This document shows positions 61,004 to 64,000 of a stretch of DNA of 64,000 nucleotides, one piece after another. The stretch lies in assembly GCA_024232965.1 (NCBI GenBank), contig JACKQF010000003.1, forward strand, positions 372,001 to 436,000. Direction: 5' to 3'. Source of the stretch: Verrucomicrobiaceae bacterium (lineage in GTDB: Bacteria > Verrucomicrobiota > Verrucomicrobiia > Verrucomicrobiales > Verrucomicrobiaceae). The notes beneath the pieces are model-generated. The model was not told the DNA's origin, did no database searches, and worked only from the letters and a program-made list of their open reading frames with translations. Both the position numbers and the translations under genes were made by a program. Each line of letters starts with the position of its first letter. Positions within the stretch are counted from its first letter, which is position 1.

Positions 61004-63933
61004 CAGTCAACAAAGGTGAATTCATTCAAGTTGAGGATCACGCGGCAAGTGTTCTCCAGGCCTTCTTGCTGCGCATATTCAAAAAGCGGCTTCAGTTCTT
61101 GATCGTTGGGTGAACGGGCGAGCGCTAAGAGGAAGGCGCGGCGGACTTGGGTTGCTAGTTTTGCGGCATCCATTTTAACACGGTCAGCAAAGTGTCTGGC
61201 CATGGCCACGGTGAGGCCGTTGTTCATCATTGCGAGCGCTTGCAGTGGGCTGAGCGATTCGTTGCGTTTGTCCACTCGCATGGAGGGGTCTGCGCAATCG
61301 AGGACCGTCATGAACGGTTGCTGCTGGCTGCGGACGATGAAGCGGTAGATGCTGCGTCGATGGCTTTTGGGGTCTTCTGGATCGTGAAGTTGATACTCGT
61401 AGTGAGGACTGTGCTGGGGTTTGTCGATGACAAAGTCCTGGTAACTGGGGCCGCCCATGGTCAGATCCAGTTTCCCGCTAACGGCTAGGATGGCGTCGTG
61501 GATACACTCGGCGTCGAGTTTGCGGCGATTTTGATGCGAAAGGAATGCATTGGATGCATCCAGTCGAGTTGCCAATTCGCTGCCTTCTGAGCTTTGACGA
61601 TAGGTCTCGCTCATCACGATCAATTTGTGAAGCTTTTTCAGGCTTCCTTTCTGGTCATCGCGAAAGGTTGCGGCTAGCCATTCGAGGAGCTCTGGGTGCG
61701 TGGGTTGCGCGCCCATCCGACCAAAATCGTTGGCGGTCTCAACGAGGCCGTGACCGAAGTGATGCTGCCAGATGCGATTCACGATGCTGCGCCAAGTCAG
61801 TGCGTTGTCCTTGCTGCTAATCCACTTTGCGAGCGCAGCCCGTCTGGCGGATTCGCCTTCGCCGTCGACGACAAAGGGGAGATGAAGTTGCTGGGTCAGT
61901 GCGACGACAGCGCCGGGTTCGACCACTGCGGCAGGGGACTTCAAGTCGCCACGTTTGAGGACGTGAATGGTTCGGGGGACACCACCGGTGCCTTTAAAAT
62001 TGCCTGTTCCAGAGTGAACTGCGCCTGCATAGACTTTTGCAGGTGCTGGCATGGCTGGCAGTGCTCTTAGCTGCGCGCGGACGTCTTGCAGTTTGATTCG
62101 GGTGGCCTTGTCGGCTTGTGCCAGCATGAGTGCATCGCGCTCGCGAATGAGCTTCGCTTTGTCCTCTTGGCTGCGAGACTCGGGGGCGAGTCCATCGGTA
62201 AGGTTGGTTCTTCTCCATCGCGGTGGGGCTTCAATCGAGTCGAGAGCGGAGACCGGTTTGCCTTCGGCAAGATTTTTGCCACTGGCGTCAAAGACTTGCA
62301 GTTCTGCCAGCGCGAAGATGTAGTCGTTCTTGCGAGGTGCCAGTTTTACGGCGGTGACACGCAAATATCTGCCGACGGTTCCTTCGTCCTTGGCACCGCC
62401 AGTCTCGAAGGGAGTGAGGCCTGGATTGGCGAAGTCGTTCATGAAGGTGGCGTCGTGTTTGCGCCAGAGCAGGGTGACACCTGTTTTGAAATCCGGATCG
62501 TCGCTGCATTCCACTTTGAACCTGACCGGAAAACCAAATCCGCCACCAATGCCGCCATAGTCGTCGTAGCAGGGCTTGAGGACGACTTTTTCAATGGTCG
62601 TACTGCTTCCCAGATCTACCTGCACCCACTTGATGGCGTCTTGGGAATCAGAAATGTTGCTGTGGTAGCCGTAGTCAGGCTTAGCGTTGGGGTTGCCGGT
62701 CTTTTCGGCGGCGCTGTCGATGCGTCTTGATAACGTTGTGTAAGCCTCGCCAGCTTTCTTTTTCAGTGGTGTTTCGAGGGCGGTAATCTGGTTTTGAAGC
62801 ACCGCCTTTTGCTTCTGAAGTGAAGCAAATCTCCTCATGCTGGCATCGTCCGGGTAGTAGTCTACCTCGGTGCGATCAATGGCGGCAAAGACTGCCTGTA
62901 GCGAGTAGTAGTCTTCTTGGGAAATGGGGTCGAACTTGTGGTAGTGGCATTGCGCGCAGCCGACGGTGAGCGAACAGAAAGTGCCGATGGTATTCTGCAC
63001 CATGTCATCGCGATCCAGATGCCGGGCAATCTGTCCGTCGAGCTTGGTTTCGGGCACCTCGGCATGGCCGATGTAGTCCCAGGGGCCTGCGGCGATGAAT
63101 CCCAGCGCGGTGATGCCGTCTGTCGTGCCAGGGTAAAGGACGTCGCCAGCGATCTGTTCCTCAATGAATCGCGCGTAGGGCTTGTCGGTGTTTAGGGCCC
63201 GAATGACGTAGTCACGGTACGGCCATGCGTTCATCCGTGGCTTGTCTTTGTCGTAGCCATGGGTCTCCCCGTAATGAACGAGATCCAGCCAGTGACGCGC
63301 CCAGCGTTCGCCGTAACGGGGACTGGCGAGGAGGTCATCGACGAGTCGCTCGTAGGGTAGGGTCGTGTACTTTGCGATATCTTCTGGCGATGGCGGGATA
63401 CCGATCAGGTCAAAGTAGAGTCGGCGGATCAGCGTACGTTGATCTGCGGGCGACGCAGGCTTGAGGCCTTGCTCGTTGAGCTTCGCCCGGACAAAACCGT
63501 CGATGGTATGCGTGGAGCGGTCAACTTTCGATAGAGGTTTGAAGCTCCACCAGTCGAGCCGATCCACGACCTTCGCCACGTCCACGCCTTCAGGCCAGAT
63601 CGCGCCTTCGTCGATCCAGCGCTTCAATGTATCGACCTCCTCTTTGCTGAGTTTCGATTTTGGCGGCATCTGAATCTTGGCATCAGTGCCGCTGACAAAA
63701 TGAATCAGTGGGCTCGCGGTGCTGTTTCCTGCGACCACATTGGGTGCATGATCGACGCCGCCGGTCAGCGCGATGCTTTTGATATCCAGGCGGTAGTCGT
63801 TCTTTTGCCTTTCAGCGCCGTGACACTCATAGCAGTGCTTTTCAAAGATGGGGCGGACTTCGCGGACAAAATCGACTGGTGCGGCTGATGCGCTACTAAC
63901 GATGAGAAAACAAGTTGGCCAGAGGTGTCGCAT
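61003..63933 (-). CDS. PSD1/DUF1549/DUF1553 protein with F5/8C-like domain
   Basis: This 976-residue secreted protein has a signal peptide (HLWPTCFLIVSSASA) and a planctomycete cytochrome C domain with CYECH (about 34-38). DUF1549 (YFDLIGIPPSPEDIAKY) and a second heme-like CAQCHYHKFDPISQ follow. A discoidin/F5/8-type-C-like carbohydrate-binding insert (about 430-570, ALAELQVFDASGKNLAEGKP) separates it from DUF1553 (WRSIVNRIWQHHFGHGLVET). It is followed by its DUF1501 partner, sharing one base. The insert suggests binding to a glycan. The other PSD1 protein in the window (10475-12865) lacks this insert. Only 67 bases of upstream sequence remain in the window. Confidence 0.9.
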   Translation of the reverse strand: MRHLWPTCFLIVSSASAAPVDFVREVRPIFEKHCYECHGAERQKNDYRLDIKSIALTGGVDHAPNVVAGNSTASPLIHFVSGTDAKIQMPPKSKLSKEEVDTLKRWIDEGAIWPEGVDVAKVVDRLDWWSFKPLSKVDRSTHTIDGFVRAKLNEQGLKPASPADQRTLIRRLYFDLIGIPPSPEDIAKYTTLPYERLVDDLLASPRYGERWARHWLDLVHYGETHGYDKDKPRMNAWPYRDYVIRALNTDKPYARFIEEQIAGDVLYPGTTDGITALGFIAAGPWDYIGHAEVPETKLDGQIARHLDRDDMVQNTIGTFCSLTVGCAQCHYHKFDPISQEDYYSLQAVFAAIDRTEVDYYPDDASMRRFASLQKQKAVLQNQITALETPLKKKAGEAYTTLSRRIDSAAEKTGNPNAKPDYGYHSNISDSQDAIKWVQVDLGSSTTIEKVVLKPCYDDYGGIGGGFGFPVRFKVECSDDPDFKTGVTLLWRKHDATFMNDFANPGLTPFETGGAKDEGTVGRYLRVTAVKLAPRKNDYIFALAELQVFDASGKNLAEGKPVSALDSIEAPPRWRRTNLTDGLAPESRSQEDKAKLIRERDALMLAQADKATRIKLQDVRAQLRALPAMPAPAKVYAGAVHSGTGNFKGTGGVPRTIHVLKRGDLKSPAAVVEPGAVVALTQQLHLPFVVDGEGESARRAALAKWISSKDNALTWRSIVNRIWQHHFGHGLVETANDFGRMGAQPTHPELLEWLAATFRDDQKGSLKKLHKLIVMSETYRQSSEGSELATRLDASNAFLSHQNRRKLDAECIHDAILAVSGKLDLTMGGPSYQDFVIDKPQHSPHYEYQLHDPEDPKSHRRSIYRFIVRSQQQPFMTVLDCADPSMRVDKRNESLSPLQALAMMNNGLTVAMARHFADRVKMDAAKLATQVRRAFLLALARSPNDQELKPLFEYAQQEGLENTCRVILNLNEFTFVD

Positions 63934-64000
63934 GTCGGGAAAGGAATACGGGCAGGGGAGACCGTTTCTTGTCCCCCTCTTACTGCTGCTGGAGTGCCCA

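Overview
The window reads as chromosomal DNA from a member of the Verrucomicrobiota, probably order Verrucomicrobiales. The best markers are secreted families expanded in Planctomycetes and Verrucomicrobia: cytochrome-type PSD1/DUF1549/DUF1553 proteins, their DUF1501 partners, a DUF1592/DUF1552 pair, a DUF1800/DUF1501 pair, a sulfatase and a DUF6807 protein. The envelope genes are Gram-negative in type (secretin, OprB porin, ExbB/ExbD, PlsY). I saw no rRNA, tRNA, CRISPR array, prophage or complete insertion sequence. The assignment rests on gene content, not on a search.

1-9894 (minus strand): ugd, rsmB, an unlisted 52-residue membrane protein, a TPR protein, plsY and gpsA (4-base overlap). 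Then, behind its own candidate promoter, come a zinc-ribbon MotA/TolQ/ExbB channel and two long one-helix ExbD-like partners, the last cut by the window edge. 9895-10474 is a gene-poor gap.

10475-23790: an unpaired PSD1 protein, a transposase-type helix-turn-helix protein, a small membrane protein, obgE, a four-gene secretion or type IV pilus-like operon ending in a secretin (15497-20764), a double-SH3 protein, an unpaired DUF1501 protein, a thioredoxin-fold protein and a membrane protein.

23973-45191: an alanine/glycine symporter, bioB, dusB, an OprB porin, a 1688-residue TSP3-repeat/DUF1800 protein with its DUF1501 partner and a pseudopilin-like protein, a DUF6807 protein, a sulfatase, a MarR regulator with a palindrome next to its promoter, pgeF, ispE, and the DUF1592/DUF1552 pair.

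45199-50864 (minus): the most interesting locus. It is a tight five-gene operon: TPR lipoprotein-size protein, PqqD-like protein, ATP-grasp enzyme, PLP-dependent decarboxylase-type enzyme, and a urea-transporter/M23-peptidase fusion. It looks like a make-and-handle pathway for a small amino-acid or peptide-derived compound whose product I cannot name.

50865-63933: an ExbB-ExbD-TPR operon, a phosphoethanolamine-transferase-like gene and a phosphodiesterase gene that together carry about eight single-base frame changes inside 1.3 kb, a serine hydrolase, and a standard DUF1501/PSD1 pair.

Starts were chosen from signal peptides, spacing and family N-termini, because most genes lack a clear Shine-Dalgarno sequence. 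The promoter calls are pattern matches by eye.
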